Assembly: GCA_021769965.1 (NCBI GenBank)
Contig: JAETRU010000004.1
Span: 1 to 64,000, forward strand
DNA: 64,000 bases
Origin: Eubacterium sp.
GTDB taxonomy: Bacteria > Bacillota > Clostridia > Peptostreptococcales > Anaerovoracaceae
Direction of reading: 5' to 3'
Shown here piece by piece: positions 10,304 to 19,789 of this stretch (the stretch's first letter is position 1; every line of letters starts with the position of its first letter). The translations under genes were made by a program, and so were the position numbers. The notes beneath the pieces are model-generated. The model was not told the origin of the DNA. It saw only the letters and a list, made by a program, of their open reading frames with translations, and made no database searches.

Positions 10304-10391
10304 ATCTGTCCTCCAAAAACAAGATTTCTCCCTTTATTATATGCGGCGGCCTGCTTCCGCGTGCCTGCTGTTTTTCTCAAACCTGCTGATT

Positions 10392-11099
10392 TTACTCTGC
10401 TGTATCTCCCGCCAGCAGATCCCGTATGATCTCCCCGCCGATCAGAAGCCCCGCCACCGGCGGCACATAGCTGATACTGCCTGGAGTGCGGTTTCCGGTC
10501 TTTACCGGCTCTTCTTTGGAAAACAGGACCTTGACGCCTCCAACGCCCCGGTCACGCAGGGCTTTTCTGACCGCCTTCGCCAGAGGGCAGACGCTGGTCT
10601 TACTGATATCTGCGATCTCAAAGCGGGACGGATCCAGCTTGTTGCCTGTACCCATGGATGAGATCACCGGCGTTTGCGCCTCCCTGCACCGGCATATGAT
10701 GTCGATCTTCGCCGCGACCGTATCGATGGCGTCAGCCACATAGTCATACGCCGCGAAATCAAACTGCCCGGCACACGGATCATCCGGCAGATAGAAACAA
10801 TTGAATACCTCCACCTGGCAGTCAGGGTTTACCGACAGGATCCTCTCTTTCATGACCTCGGTCTTCCGCCTTCCGATGGTATCATAGGTGGCGATGATCT
10901 GCCTGTTGATGTTGCTCTCCGACACCAGATCATCATCCACGACGGCGATGTGTCCCACGCCGGCTCTGGCAAGCGCCTCGCAGATATATCCTCCAACGCC
11001 GCCGACGCCAAAGACAAGCACCCTGGCCGTCTTCAGTTTTCTGAGCCCCTCCTCGCCGATCAGAAGGGCTGTTCTCTCATGTCTTTCTCCATTGCTCAT
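10392..11099 (-). CDS. tcdA: tRNA threonylcarbamoyladenosine dehydratase / ThiF-family protein
   Basis: E1-like fold: VLVFGVGGVGGYICEALARAGVGHIAVVDDD. Confidence 0.88.
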   Translation of the reverse strand: MSNGERHERTALLIGEEGLRKLKTARVLVFGVGGVGGYICEALARAGVGHIAVVDDDLVSESNINRQIIATYDTIGRRKTEVMKERILSVNPDCQVEVFNCFYLPDDPCAGQFDFAAYDYVADAIDTVAAKIDIICRCREAQTPVISSMGTGNKLDPSRFEIADISKTSVCPLAKAVRKALRDRGVGGVKVLFSKEEPVKTGNRTPGSISYVPPVAGLLIGGEIIRDLLAGDTAE

Positions 11100-11593
11100 C
11101 TTCTCAAATCTCCGATCACTGCATAGATAACGTCGCTGCTGTAACCCTTTGACGCCAGCCTGCGGGCAGCCCGTGCCAGAATTTTTTCCGGGATCTGCGT
11201 ACCCTCCGTAACACCGGCCGCGCGAAGGACCTTTTCTGCTTCCTCCTTTGCTCTCTGCCGCTCATCCGGTTCGCCTTCCTCCCGGCAGTGCTCTTCGTAG
11301 GCAGCCTCGATCAAAGAGGCATCCACTCCTTTTTCCCGAAGCTCCGCGAAAACGCGGCGTTTCCCCTTTCCTCTGGCAAAGGCGTAACGAAAATATTCCC
11401 TGCAGTACCGGCTGTCGTCCAGATAGCCGTACTCCTGAAACCGCTCCACCAGATCGTCCACATCCTCCTGTGCAAAGCCTTTTCTTCCCAGACACTGTTT
11501 CAGTTCCCGGACAGTCCTGCTTCTTGTGGACAGGTGGCGCAGAGCCGCGTCACTGAGGGAAACCGTGGTTTTCTTTCCATTGTCTTGTCTCAT
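11096..11593 (-). CDS. recX: Recombination regulator RecX
   Basis: ALRHLSTRSRTVRELKQCLGRKGF...YGYLDDSRYCREYFRYAFARGKGKRRV; 4-nt overlaps with both neighbours. Confidence 0.85.
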   Translation of the reverse strand: MRQDNGKKTTVSLSDAALRHLSTRSRTVRELKQCLGRKGFAQEDVDDLVERFQEYGYLDDSRYCREYFRYAFARGKGKRRVFAELREKGVDASLIEAAYEEHCREEGEPDERQRAKEEAEKVLRAAGVTEGTQIPEKILARAARRLASKGYSSDVIYAVIGDLRR

Positions 11594-12162
11594 GCCAGCA
11601 CCCGCCACTGGATCTGGGCCTTTTCCACGGTGCACGCCGCGCATTTGATATCATCGGCAATTTCCAGATCCGTAAAATAGTAAGTCCTTCCCTGCCAGCT
11701 GATCTCCGGCAGCAGATCCAAGTCTTTACTCACCATGGAAGGCATCTGTGAAAAAACGCCCTGTCCGGTGCACTTGCAGAAAGCCTCCCGGCGGACCCAC
11801 AGCTGATAGAAGCCGTCGATGCCCCAGATCCGGACATAGTGCTGCTCATCCTCATCAAACTGCCGGCCAGCGATCTCCTCATAGCGGCAGTCCTTCATCT
11901 GCTGCAGATCTATGCCGCACGGCCGGTCCGCAAACATGCACAGCCACAGCAGGCCGCTGTGGCTTAGAGAAAATTCCAGCTCCGCATCGGCAAAATACGG
12001 TTTGCCCTTCTCTTCCCTCAGAATCTCCGCATGGAGAAAATCATCCTCCATGCCTGTCTCTGCGCCGTGTCTGGCGGCAGCCGCCCGAATCAGCGGCCAG
12101 CCTGCCTCTCCTTTTTCAAAAGGTCCGTCATATAGATAAACTGCGTACATAATTTGCCTCAC
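11590..12162 (-). CDS. 4'-phosphopantetheinyl transferase (Sfp type)
   Basis: GKPYFADAELEFSLSHSG, GIDLQQMKDC, WVRREAFCKCTGQG. Confidence 0.88.
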   Translation of the reverse strand: MRQIMYAVYLYDGPFEKGEAGWPLIRAAAARHGAETGMEDDFLHAEILREEKGKPYFADAELEFSLSHSGLLWLCMFADRPCGIDLQQMKDCRYEEIAGRQFDEDEQHYVRIWGIDGFYQLWVRREAFCKCTGQGVFSQMPSMVSKDLDLLPEISWQGRTYYFTDLEIADDIKCAACTVEKAQIQWRVLA

Positions 12163-12195
12163 TTTCCTCTATCAGATCCTATATCGGTATACTGA

Positions 12196-12223
12196 AAAGG
12201 ACGCCGTCCGGCGTCCTTTATTT
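12196..12223 (-). terminator. Intrinsic terminator downstream of the yerC-like gene
   Basis: AAAGGACGCCgtccGGCGTCCTTT hairpin. Confidence 0.7.
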
Positions 12224-12224
12224 T

Positions 12225-12530
12225 TTATTTCTTTTTCTGGTTGGCCAGTCTTTCCAGAACCCGCTGGTATCCATCGGCCCCATAAACCAGACACTTATTG
12301 ATCCGGCTGATCGTCGCAGTGGAAGCCTTGGTGATCGCCTCGATCTCACTGTAGGTCTTCTTCTTTGACAGCAGCTTGGCCACCTGCAGCCTCTGGGCGA
12401 TGGCGTGGATCTCATTGATGGTACAGATATCTTCAAAGAACCGATAGCAGTCCTCTCTGTCTTTCAATGTTAGTACCGCATCGAAGAGTTCATCGATATC
12501 GTCTCTTTTAAACTTAGAATCATATGCCAT
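12225..12530 (-). CDS. TrpR-like YerC/YecD family DNA-binding protein
   Basis: ELFDAVLTLKDREDCYRFFEDICTINEIHAIAQRLQVAKLL...TATISRINKCL. Confidence 0.92.
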   Translation of the reverse strand: MAYDSKFKRDDIDELFDAVLTLKDREDCYRFFEDICTINEIHAIAQRLQVAKLLSKKKTYSEIEAITKASTATISRINKCLVYGADGYQRVLERLANQKKK

Positions 12531-12609
12531 TTTGCAGACTCCTTTCCCGGCTTTATCGCTTTACACGGTTAGTATATCACTTTTACGCGCTAAAGTCAAA
12601 GAAAACCCG

Positions 12610-13788
12610 CTACTTTTTTCCCAGGATTTCCAAAGCCTTCGCCAGCTGCCGGTCCGTCTTGTCTTTTTCGCTCAGTTTCACCTCGTAATCCGGCTTGACG
12701 CCTACGCCGTGTATCTTGTGGTCTTTCGGTGAAAAATACTGCTGGATCGTCAGCTTGACTGCGGAGCCGTCCTTAAACTGGATCGTTCCCTGAATGATGC
12801 CTTTGCCATAGGTCGTGGTCCCCACCAGCTTGCCGCCTTTGTTGTCTTTGATGGCCGCGGCCACGATCTCGGAAGTGCTGGCGCTGTAGCCGTCGACCAG
12901 GACCACATATTTCAGTCCGGTACAGGCCTCGTCAGAATTATAGTACTTCGTCTTCCCCGCTTTGTCTTCTGTATGCGTAATGGTGCATTCCGGAAGAAGC
13001 ATGTCGGCGATCTCAACGCCGGCATCCACCAGGCCGCCTCCATTGCCGCGCAGATCCAGGACCAGACCTTTGACGCCTCTGGTCTCAAATTCATCCAGTT
13101 CCCGTTTAAACTGTTCTGCTGTTCCACTTTCGAAAGCGGAGATCCGGATATATCCATACTGCTTGTCGATCGTCTCGGCATAGACCGACGGCTCTTCTAC
13201 CTGAGCGCGGACCAGCTCCGCCTCTCTGGTCTTACTGCCTCTCCGGTAGGTCACTTTCACTGAGGTGCCCTCTTTACCCCGCAGATGCATGGCCATCTGG
13301 TCCGCGTCGTCGTAAGCCTTTCCGTCCACCTTCAGAAGCACATCTCCGGCTTTTATACCCGCGCTGTCTGCCGGACCGCCGCTCATGATCTTACTGATGA
13401 CAAAATCTCCGGATTTTTCCTGGGAAAAGACCACTCCCACGCCGGTGAACACGCCCTGGATATAGTTCTGCCATTCCGCGTAGTCCTCTTTGCTCATATA
13501 CTCGGAATATTTATCATCCAGAGACTCCATCAGCGCCTTATAAACTGCGTCCATCTGTTTGTCCTGATCCACATCCCAGAGGAACTGGTCTTCGACGGCC
13601 CTCTGCAGAGTATAAAGCTTGCCGTACCGCGTGCCGATATCGCTTAAAGTATTGTAGTCCTCCCTGCTGATCAGGGCCATGCCCGTCGCCTGGCTTACGA
13701 CAAAGAACCCGGCTGTGGCTGCCAGCAGCGTAGCGATAACGACGCCGGCTATAAGCAGGATGAACCTGCGTTTTTTCATTTTAATCAT
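12610..13788 (-). CDS. S41 family C-terminal processing peptidase (PDZ-containing)
   Basis: GVGVVFSQ..., PDZ domain, LVDGYSASTSEIVAAAIKDN catalytic region. Confidence 0.93.
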   Translation of the reverse strand: MIKMKKRRFILLIAGVVIATLLAATAGFFVVSQATGMALISREDYNTLSDIGTRYGKLYTLQRAVEDQFLWDVDQDKQMDAVYKALMESLDDKYSEYMSKEDYAEWQNYIQGVFTGVGVVFSQEKSGDFVISKIMSGGPADSAGIKAGDVLLKVDGKAYDDADQMAMHLRGKEGTSVKVTYRRGSKTREAELVRAQVEEPSVYAETIDKQYGYIRISAFESGTAEQFKRELDEFETRGVKGLVLDLRGNGGGLVDAGVEIADMLLPECTITHTEDKAGKTKYYNSDEACTGLKYVVLVDGYSASTSEIVAAAIKDNKGGKLVGTTTYGKGIIQGTIQFKDGSAVKLTIQQYFSPKDHKIHGVGVKPDYEVKLSEKDKTDRQLAKALEILGKK

Positions 13789-13797
13789 AATATCACC

Positions 13798-15453
13798 TTA
13801 TCTTTCGGCACCGGATACGGTAAACTGCAGATATGTCCTGCCGTTCCATGTCTGGCTTCCCAGTGTGCCGATCATGCTGACCGGCCTGCCTGCCTGCAGT
13901 ATATCATCATATGTGCCCGCGTCCTTAAATATGACGCAGGCCAGTTCACGGCCGTCATCCAGAATACCGGTAAACTTGGTATACTGCCCCTGGTTTCCGA
14001 TCCTGCGCATGGACTGGGGCCGGAGCTGTATCCTGACCAGCGGCTGGGGATTGGCACAGCCGAAAGGTTCCAGCATCTGCAGCTGCTCGGCAAGTTCCAG
14101 TTTCACGTCCCCCGCATCGAGATCCAGATCAGCCTGCAGACGCCGGTCAAATAAATTCGGATCTTCCGCCAGCATCCGGGCCATGGACTCATTCAGATTC
14201 TGTCTGAGCAAAGGCAGATTCTCTTTCTTCATCGTAAAGCCGCAGGCCGCGCTGTGACCGCCGAACCGCTCAAAGAGCTGACGGTTTTCTGCAAGCAGTT
14301 CATAGATGTTGACGCCGTCTATGCTCCTTCCCGTTCCCTTCAGACAGTCGCCGGCGGTAGGCGTAACAATGACAGCAGGCCTGTTATATGTTTCCTTTAC
14401 CTTTCCCGCCACAATGCCGGTAATGCCTTCATGGGCGTCGGGCAGGTCAATGACGTAAAAGAGATCCTCCTTATACCGGTCTTCCACCAGTTTTCTGCAC
14501 TGGTCAAAGGTCTCTTCCTGTAGATTTTTCCGCTGCCGGTTGCAGCTGACCAGCTTTTCCACGCCGGCCTCCACATAGGCCTGATCTCTGGCCATCATCA
14601 GCCTGGCCGCAGTGCGCGCGCTTTCCATTCTTCCGGAAGCGTTGAGATGAGGCACGATAACATAAGAAATATTCTCGGAGCAGATCTCGCCCTGTTTCAG
14701 ACTGACTCCTTCGATCAGTCCGCGAAGGCCCGGTCTCTGGCTCACGTTGACAGCCCTGATACCGTACTTGGCAAGCGTTCTGTTTTCATCCACCAGCGGG
14801 ACGATATCTCCTATGGTGCCGATACCTACCAGATCCAGAGTCCTGTTTACCACCCTTTTATCAAGACCTGTTTCCGCCGCGACAGCCTGCGCCAGCTTAA
14901 AAGCTACGCCGACGCCTGCCAGATCCTTGAATGGATAGGGGCAGCCCGACTGCTTGGGATTGATGATCAGACAGTCTGCCTGCTGGTCTTTGATGGTATG
15001 ATGGTCAGTGACCAGGATCTTCAGGCCGATCTCCTTCGCGTGCTCAACTTCCGCGCAGGATACGCTGCCGCAGTCCACTGTGACTACCAGATCCACTCCA
15101 GCCCCTTTGATCTTGTCCAGCGCCTCGCAGTTGAGGCCGTATCCCTCGTCAAAGCGGGACGGGATGTAATAGGACAGATTACCGGTCAGCTGGGAGAGGA
15201 CCTCCATCAGTACCGAAGTGGATGTGATGCCGTCCGCGTCATAATCTCCGTAAATGCAGATCTTCTCATCCTCTTCAATGGATGACAGTATTAAATCCAC
15301 CCCTGCTTCCATATTGAGAAGCAGGAATGGATCATAAGTCTTCTGCGGCCGGGCGGAAAGGAATTCTTCGATCTCCTCCTCTGTGCGCAGGCCCCGTTTA
15401 TGTAATAACTCGATCAGTCTCGGTTGTAAATTCATACCTGGTTGTAAATTCAT
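13798..15453 (-). CDS. recJ: Single-stranded-DNA-specific exonuclease RecJ
   Basis: ICIYGDYDADGITSTSVL, VTDHHTIKD, LNASGRMESA, GGHSAACGFT. Confidence 0.95.
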   Translation of the reverse strand: MNLQPGMNLQPRLIELLHKRGLRTEEEIEEFLSARPQKTYDPFLLLNMEAGVDLILSSIEEDEKICIYGDYDADGITSTSVLMEVLSQLTGNLSYYIPSRFDEGYGLNCEALDKIKGAGVDLVVTVDCGSVSCAEVEHAKEIGLKILVTDHHTIKDQQADCLIINPKQSGCPYPFKDLAGVGVAFKLAQAVAAETGLDKRVVNRTLDLVGIGTIGDIVPLVDENRTLAKYGIRAVNVSQRPGLRGLIEGVSLKQGEICSENISYVIVPHLNASGRMESARTAARLMMARDQAYVEAGVEKLVSCNRQRKNLQEETFDQCRKLVEDRYKEDLFYVIDLPDAHEGITGIVAGKVKETYNRPAVIVTPTAGDCLKGTGRSIDGVNIYELLAENRQLFERFGGHSAACGFTMKKENLPLLRQNLNESMARMLAEDPNLFDRRLQADLDLDAGDVKLELAEQLQMLEPFGCANPQPLVRIQLRPQSMRRIGNQGQYTKFTGILDDGRELACVIFKDAGTYDDILQAGRPVSMIGTLGSQTWNGRTYLQFTVSGAER

Positions 15454-15465
15454 AGTTCACCCTGT

Positions 15466-16509
15466 CTAAAAATACTGCATCGGATCCACATACTGTCCGT
15501 TGATTCGAACCTCAAAATGGAGGTGTGGCCCTGTAGAAACACCGGTAGAACCTGAGCTGGCAATGACCTGTCCCCGGCTGACATTTTGTCCCACACTGAC
15601 ATTAAGGCTGCTGTTATGGCCGTACAATGTGCTGATCCCGCTGCCGTGATCGATGACTACTGCGTAGCCATAACCTCCGTACCAGCTGGCCACAATGACC
15701 GTGCCGTCTGCAGCCGCATAAACAGGAGATCCCATGCCGACGCCGATATCCACGCCGGTATGTCCGGTATATACGCCGGTGACCGGATGGATCCGGAAGC
15801 CGAACGGAGAGGTAATATAGGTAGACGTAGTCGGCCACATGAACTGACCGCCTTTATAAACCTTCTGCGGGTTCTGCATGGCTGCGATCTCATCACTGAT
15901 CGCTTCCGCCTCCGCGTTGAGTTCATCCAGTTTGGCCTGCAGGGCCTCTTTGTCCGCCTGCAGCGCTGTCTGCTTTTCCTCCGCTTCAGCCTTCTGCTGA
16001 TTCAGGGATTCCTTTTCCACCTTCAGTGCCGCCTTCTTCTGTTCCAGCTCGTCGTGCTGTTTTTCCAGTGTCCGTAAGGTTTTTTCATCTCCTCTGTAGA
16101 TCCGCTGGATCAGTTCCAGATTCGTCAGAAACTCCGAAACGCTGTTTGACCCGAGCAGCACGTCCAGATACCCTACGGAACCGTTCTTGTACATGTTCCG
16201 AAGCCGTTGGTTCAGTCCTTCCTGCTGCTTTTCGATATCCCGAATGGTCTGTTCAATATCCGCCTGGGCAGCGTCGATCTCATTCTGCTTCTGATCCATT
16301 GATTTTTCCAGTTTGTCGACTTCGGCCTGCTGCTCTTTGATGCTGGAGGTCAGGGCCGCCATATCATCTTTTACGTCGCTCTTCTGCTTGTTGATCTGAT
16401 CCAGCTCCTGCTGCTTATCCGCCTTGTTGTCCGCATAAGCCAGAGAATAGGTTCCCAGACAGCATACCATGGTAAAGATCAAAAAACAGATCAGTGATTT
16501 TTTCTTCAT
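15466..16509 (-). CDS. Murein hydrolase activator / M23 peptidase with N-terminal coiled coil (EnvC/PcsB-like)
   Basis: HTGVDIGVGMGSPVYAAADGTV...GPHLHFEVRINGQYVDPMQYF; adjacent to ftsX. Confidence 0.92.
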   Translation of the reverse strand: MKKKSLICFLIFTMVCCLGTYSLAYADNKADKQQELDQINKQKSDVKDDMAALTSSIKEQQAEVDKLEKSMDQKQNEIDAAQADIEQTIRDIEKQQEGLNQRLRNMYKNGSVGYLDVLLGSNSVSEFLTNLELIQRIYRGDEKTLRTLEKQHDELEQKKAALKVEKESLNQQKAEAEEKQTALQADKEALQAKLDELNAEAEAISDEIAAMQNPQKVYKGGQFMWPTTSTYITSPFGFRIHPVTGVYTGHTGVDIGVGMGSPVYAAADGTVIVASWYGGYGYAVVIDHGSGISTLYGHNSSLNVSVGQNVSRGQVIASSGSTGVSTGPHLHFEVRINGQYVDPMQYF

Positions 16510-16530
16510 GATTTCATATCCCTCCTGTTG

Positions 16531-17421
16531 CTATGCGTCTAAGAAACGGCGCATGGAAATGATACTGCCGCAGGCGCCAATGCTGACACCCATAGCAAGA
16601 AATATACAGATCAGGTTTCCGGACAGATATCCTGCAGGAACCAGCGGCGATGACAGAATAGTCATCACCTGCGTGCCGATCAGGCTCACCACTCTGCTGT
16701 AGAGCAGATACGTGATACCTGCTGAGACCAGCGACGCAAAGATGCCGATGATGATGCCCTCCACCAGAAACGGACCTCGTATGAACCAGTTGGTCGCTCC
16801 GATATATTTCATGATGGAGATCTCTCTGGCTCTGGCAAAAACGGTCAGCTTGATGGTGTTGGAAACGACTACTACAGAGACTACCACCAGAAATGCCATG
16901 ATCACCAGCGCTGCCAGCTGCAGAAAGTTGGTCACCTTAGTCAGCTTTTCCACAGTTTCTTTGTAATATTTGATATCTTCGACTCCGTCAAAACCAGAGA
17001 CGTATTTCGTTACCTCTCCCGCGCTTTCCAGCGATTCCACTGTGATCAGCACGGAATTCGGCAGCGGATTCTCTCCCAGAGAGTCCAGCAGATATCCGCT
17101 TTCGCCCCAGCGTTTTTTCAGGATCTTCAGTGCGTCTTCCTTACTCCTGTACTCTACCAGCTTCACGTGTTTATGGCTTTCCACCTGGTCCATGATCTGC
17201 TGGGCTTCTTCCTCAGTGGTGGAATCCTCCAGAAAGATCTCGATCTGGTCATAGTCTGATTTTACCATTTCAGTAAACAGATTGATATTGACTGTTATGA
17301 CAAAAAACAGTCCCAGAATCAGCATCATAGCCGTAATGGCGAAAACTGACGCAAGACTCATGCCTTTATTTCGTCCGATCTGGGTGAAGGCCTGTCTGAT
17401 GTTATATCCTATCCTGCTCAT
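16531..17421 (-). CDS. ftsX: Cell division protein FtsX
   Basis: Four-TM FtsX permease architecture; overlaps ftsE. Confidence 0.93.
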   Translation of the reverse strand: MSRIGYNIRQAFTQIGRNKGMSLASVFAITAMMLILGLFFVITVNINLFTEMVKSDYDQIEIFLEDSTTEEEAQQIMDQVESHKHVKLVEYRSKEDALKILKKRWGESGYLLDSLGENPLPNSVLITVESLESAGEVTKYVSGFDGVEDIKYYKETVEKLTKVTNFLQLAALVIMAFLVVVSVVVVSNTIKLTVFARAREISIMKYIGATNWFIRGPFLVEGIIIGIFASLVSAGITYLLYSRVVSLIGTQVMTILSSPLVPAGYLSGNLICIFLAMGVSIGACGSIISMRRFLDA

Positions 17422-18484
17422 GCTCTGCGGCCTCCTCTGTCTTATTTTCCTCCCGGTTCGGGTTTTGCATCTGTCTACTGCTTCCCGCCGCCTTCCTGAT
17501 CTCCGCGGCGCTGATGCTGATCGTATCAGTCATTTTTACAGCGTTCGCGGCTTCCGGCTCAGATCCTGCCGGTTCTCTGACCGGCGCTTCGTCCGGCTCT
17601 TCGATCAGCTCTTCAGCAGAATCTTCGCTCAGTTTTTCGGCAGGCTCGCAGCCTTCGCTCTGCCGTTCCGCGTCTTCCGGGGCTTCCGGTTCCAGTTTTC
17701 TCTGCAGCAGATCAGCCGGCGGTTCTTTTGCCATAACGGCTTCTTCATTCTCCTGATCAGGCTCCGGTTCAAATACGCTTTCTATTACGCTTTCTATCGC
17801 ACCTGATTCTTCAAATCCATACTGCCCGAATTCATCCCTGACGATATGCCCGTCCTCGATGGCGACGACCCGCTTCTGCATTCGATCCACGATATCCTTG
17901 GCATGGGTCACCATAACTACAGTCGTTCCGGTCATGTTGATCTGATTCAGCAGATCCATGATCTCCGCGGCCGTATCCGGATCCAGATTTCCTGTCGGCT
18001 CATCGGCAATGAGGACTGTTGGATTGTTGATGATCGCTCTGGCGATAGCAACTCTCTGCTGCTCTCCTGCCGACAGTTCGTTGGGATACTTGTCTGCTTC
18101 ATTGCTGATACCCACCAGACTGAGGACCTGCGGCACCTTTTTCCGGATCTGCCGTTTGCTCTTATGCAGGATCTCCATAGCAAAGGCTACATTCTCATAG
18201 ACCGTCTTCTTCGGCAGCAGCCGGAAATCCTGAAATACGATACCGATCCTGCGCCGCAGCTCCGGCACCTCGCGGTTGCTCATGGTGGTGACCTCTCTGC
18301 CCGCCACCTTGATGCTTCCGCTGTCAGCGTCGATCTCCTTCAGGATCAATTTGATAAAAGTAGATTTTCCCGCGCCGCTGGGGCCTACGAGAAAAACAAA
18401 ATCGCCTTTATTGATATGAATGCTGGCATTCTCAAGACCTACATTGGTATTGTAATGCTTCGTCACATTTTCAAATGTTATCAT
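17402..18484 (-). CDS. ftsE: Cell division ATP-binding protein FtsE with long acidic C-terminal extension
   Basis: MITFENVTKHYN...FVLVGPSGAGKSTF-type Walker A, LSAGEQQRVAIARA signature; start placed at MITFENV. Confidence 0.93.
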   Translation of the reverse strand: MITFENVTKHYNTNVGLENASIHINKGDFVFLVGPSGAGKSTFIKLILKEIDADSGSIKVAGREVTTMSNREVPELRRRIGIVFQDFRLLPKKTVYENVAFAMEILHKSKRQIRKKVPQVLSLVGISNEADKYPNELSAGEQQRVAIARAIINNPTVLIADEPTGNLDPDTAAEIMDLLNQINMTGTTVVMVTHAKDIVDRMQKRVVAIEDGHIVRDEFGQYGFEESGAIESVIESVFEPEPDQENEEAVMAKEPPADLLQRKLEPEAPEDAERQSEGCEPAEKLSEDSAEELIEEPDEAPVREPAGSEPEAANAVKMTDTISISAAEIRKAAGSSRQMQNPNREENKTEEAAEHEQDRI

Positions 18485-18576
18485 TCTTATTCCCCTTTTA
18501 CAGCTTTCGTTTTTCTTCTGCACATACACATTAATCATACCATAATTCGACTTTTTTTTAAATAGGTAAAGACCAT

Positions 18577-19365
18577 TTAAAAGCCCAGTTTACGTGAAAC
18601 TTTCGTGAAAATTTCCAGTAAATCCTTTCTAATTTCAGGATTTTGCCAGTGAAAACGGCAGGCGTATTCATCAGCGTAGATCAGGGCAGGATCAAAGCCG
18701 GGCATCCACAAAATATCTCGTGTCTTCAAAAATCCGGCTGTCTGGCGGCGGCTGACGCCGCTGTTAGTCCTGTTGCACAGCCAGAGCACCGGCAGCCCCG
18801 ACAGTTCCAGCTTTTTCAGCGTCTGAAACCGCTGCACCCCCGCCATCAGTCTGGACGGCAGAGGATCGCATACGGCTATGACCGCGTCCATCCCGGTCAG
18901 AAGCGGCTCCCAGTCCGGTCCCGTATCCAGATCAAAGACGCAGATCTCTCCTCTGGCGCTGGCAAGGAGCCGTTCCCGCTGCCGCCCGTCCAGACGTATC
19001 CCAGCATCCCGATCCTCCGGCGCCGGCAGAATCCACCTGATATCCTGCTCCAGATTTTCCAGACCGCGCACAGGCGCATTACCTGCGATCAGTTCATAAA
19101 ACCGTATAAATCTGCGATTTGCAAAACGCTGATCCATGGCTGCCGCGTCGTAAAGCAGCGCCCTGCCCGGCTCCGGATGAAGGCACTGGCAAAAAGTCAG
19201 ATAATTCCCCTTTGATTGAAAGTAAAAGGCCAGAGACGATGCAACAAAAGTTGTTCCAACGCTCCGGCCAAGTCCTGTAACGCCGATATTCCATTGTTCC
19301 ACAGGTTTCCGTTCCTCTTCCTGCGGCTGAAGTCCCTTATATTCTCTGAAAAAAATCCTCTTCAA
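18577..19365 (-). CDS. MinD/ParA-like P-loop ATPase with atypical P-loop
   Basis: NIGVTGLGRSVGTTFVASSLAFYFQSKG; AVIAVCDPLPSRL. Confidence 0.6.
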   Translation of the reverse strand: MKRIFFREYKGLQPQEEERKPVEQWNIGVTGLGRSVGTTFVASSLAFYFQSKGNYLTFCQCLHPEPGRALLYDAAAMDQRFANRRFIRFYELIAGNAPVRGLENLEQDIRWILPAPEDRDAGIRLDGRQRERLLASARGEICVFDLDTGPDWEPLLTGMDAVIAVCDPLPSRLMAGVQRFQTLKKLELSGLPVLWLCNRTNSGVSRRQTAGFLKTRDILWMPGFDPALIYADEYACRFHWQNPEIRKDLLEIFTKVSRKLGF

Positions 19366-19509
19366 AGCGACGCACCTCCCTTGCCTGACGGCTCTGCTAT
19401 GCTATGCTAACAGTTTACCATTTTTGTGCAGGGTATGCAATCCTTATTTTCCTTTTTTATACTTTTATTTGTTTATTCTGTGCTTCTGCAGCCGGTCAGA
19501 CTGACGGCC

Positions 19510-19565
19510 GTTTCCAAAATTGCCGAATCGGTTTCTATGGAAACCAAAAACGCCGAATTTGAAAC
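19510..19565. repeat. 56-bp four-box dyad element, copy 1
   Basis: GTTTC-N16-GTTTC-N4-GAAAC-N16-GAAAC read directly. Confidence 0.85.
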
Positions 19566-19694
19566 AGCTCAGTGCGTTCAACCACCCTTCCGCCTTTTTT
19601 CGGCAGCAGATTCATCAGAATTCGTCCGTATACAAGATCGAATAGCATTTCAAGTGCTCTTATGTTCTGTTTAAACAACATTTTATGTGATTTC

Positions 19695-19750
19695 GTTTCT
19701 AAAACGATCAAATCGGTTTCTATAGAAACCAAAAACGCTAAAACTGAAAC
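19695..19750. repeat. 56-bp four-box dyad element, copy 2
   Basis: Same length and box positions as copy 1. Confidence 0.85.
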
Positions 19751-19789
19751 CGGTATTGCCGATATTGCCAGTCCTGCCATCCTTACCCG

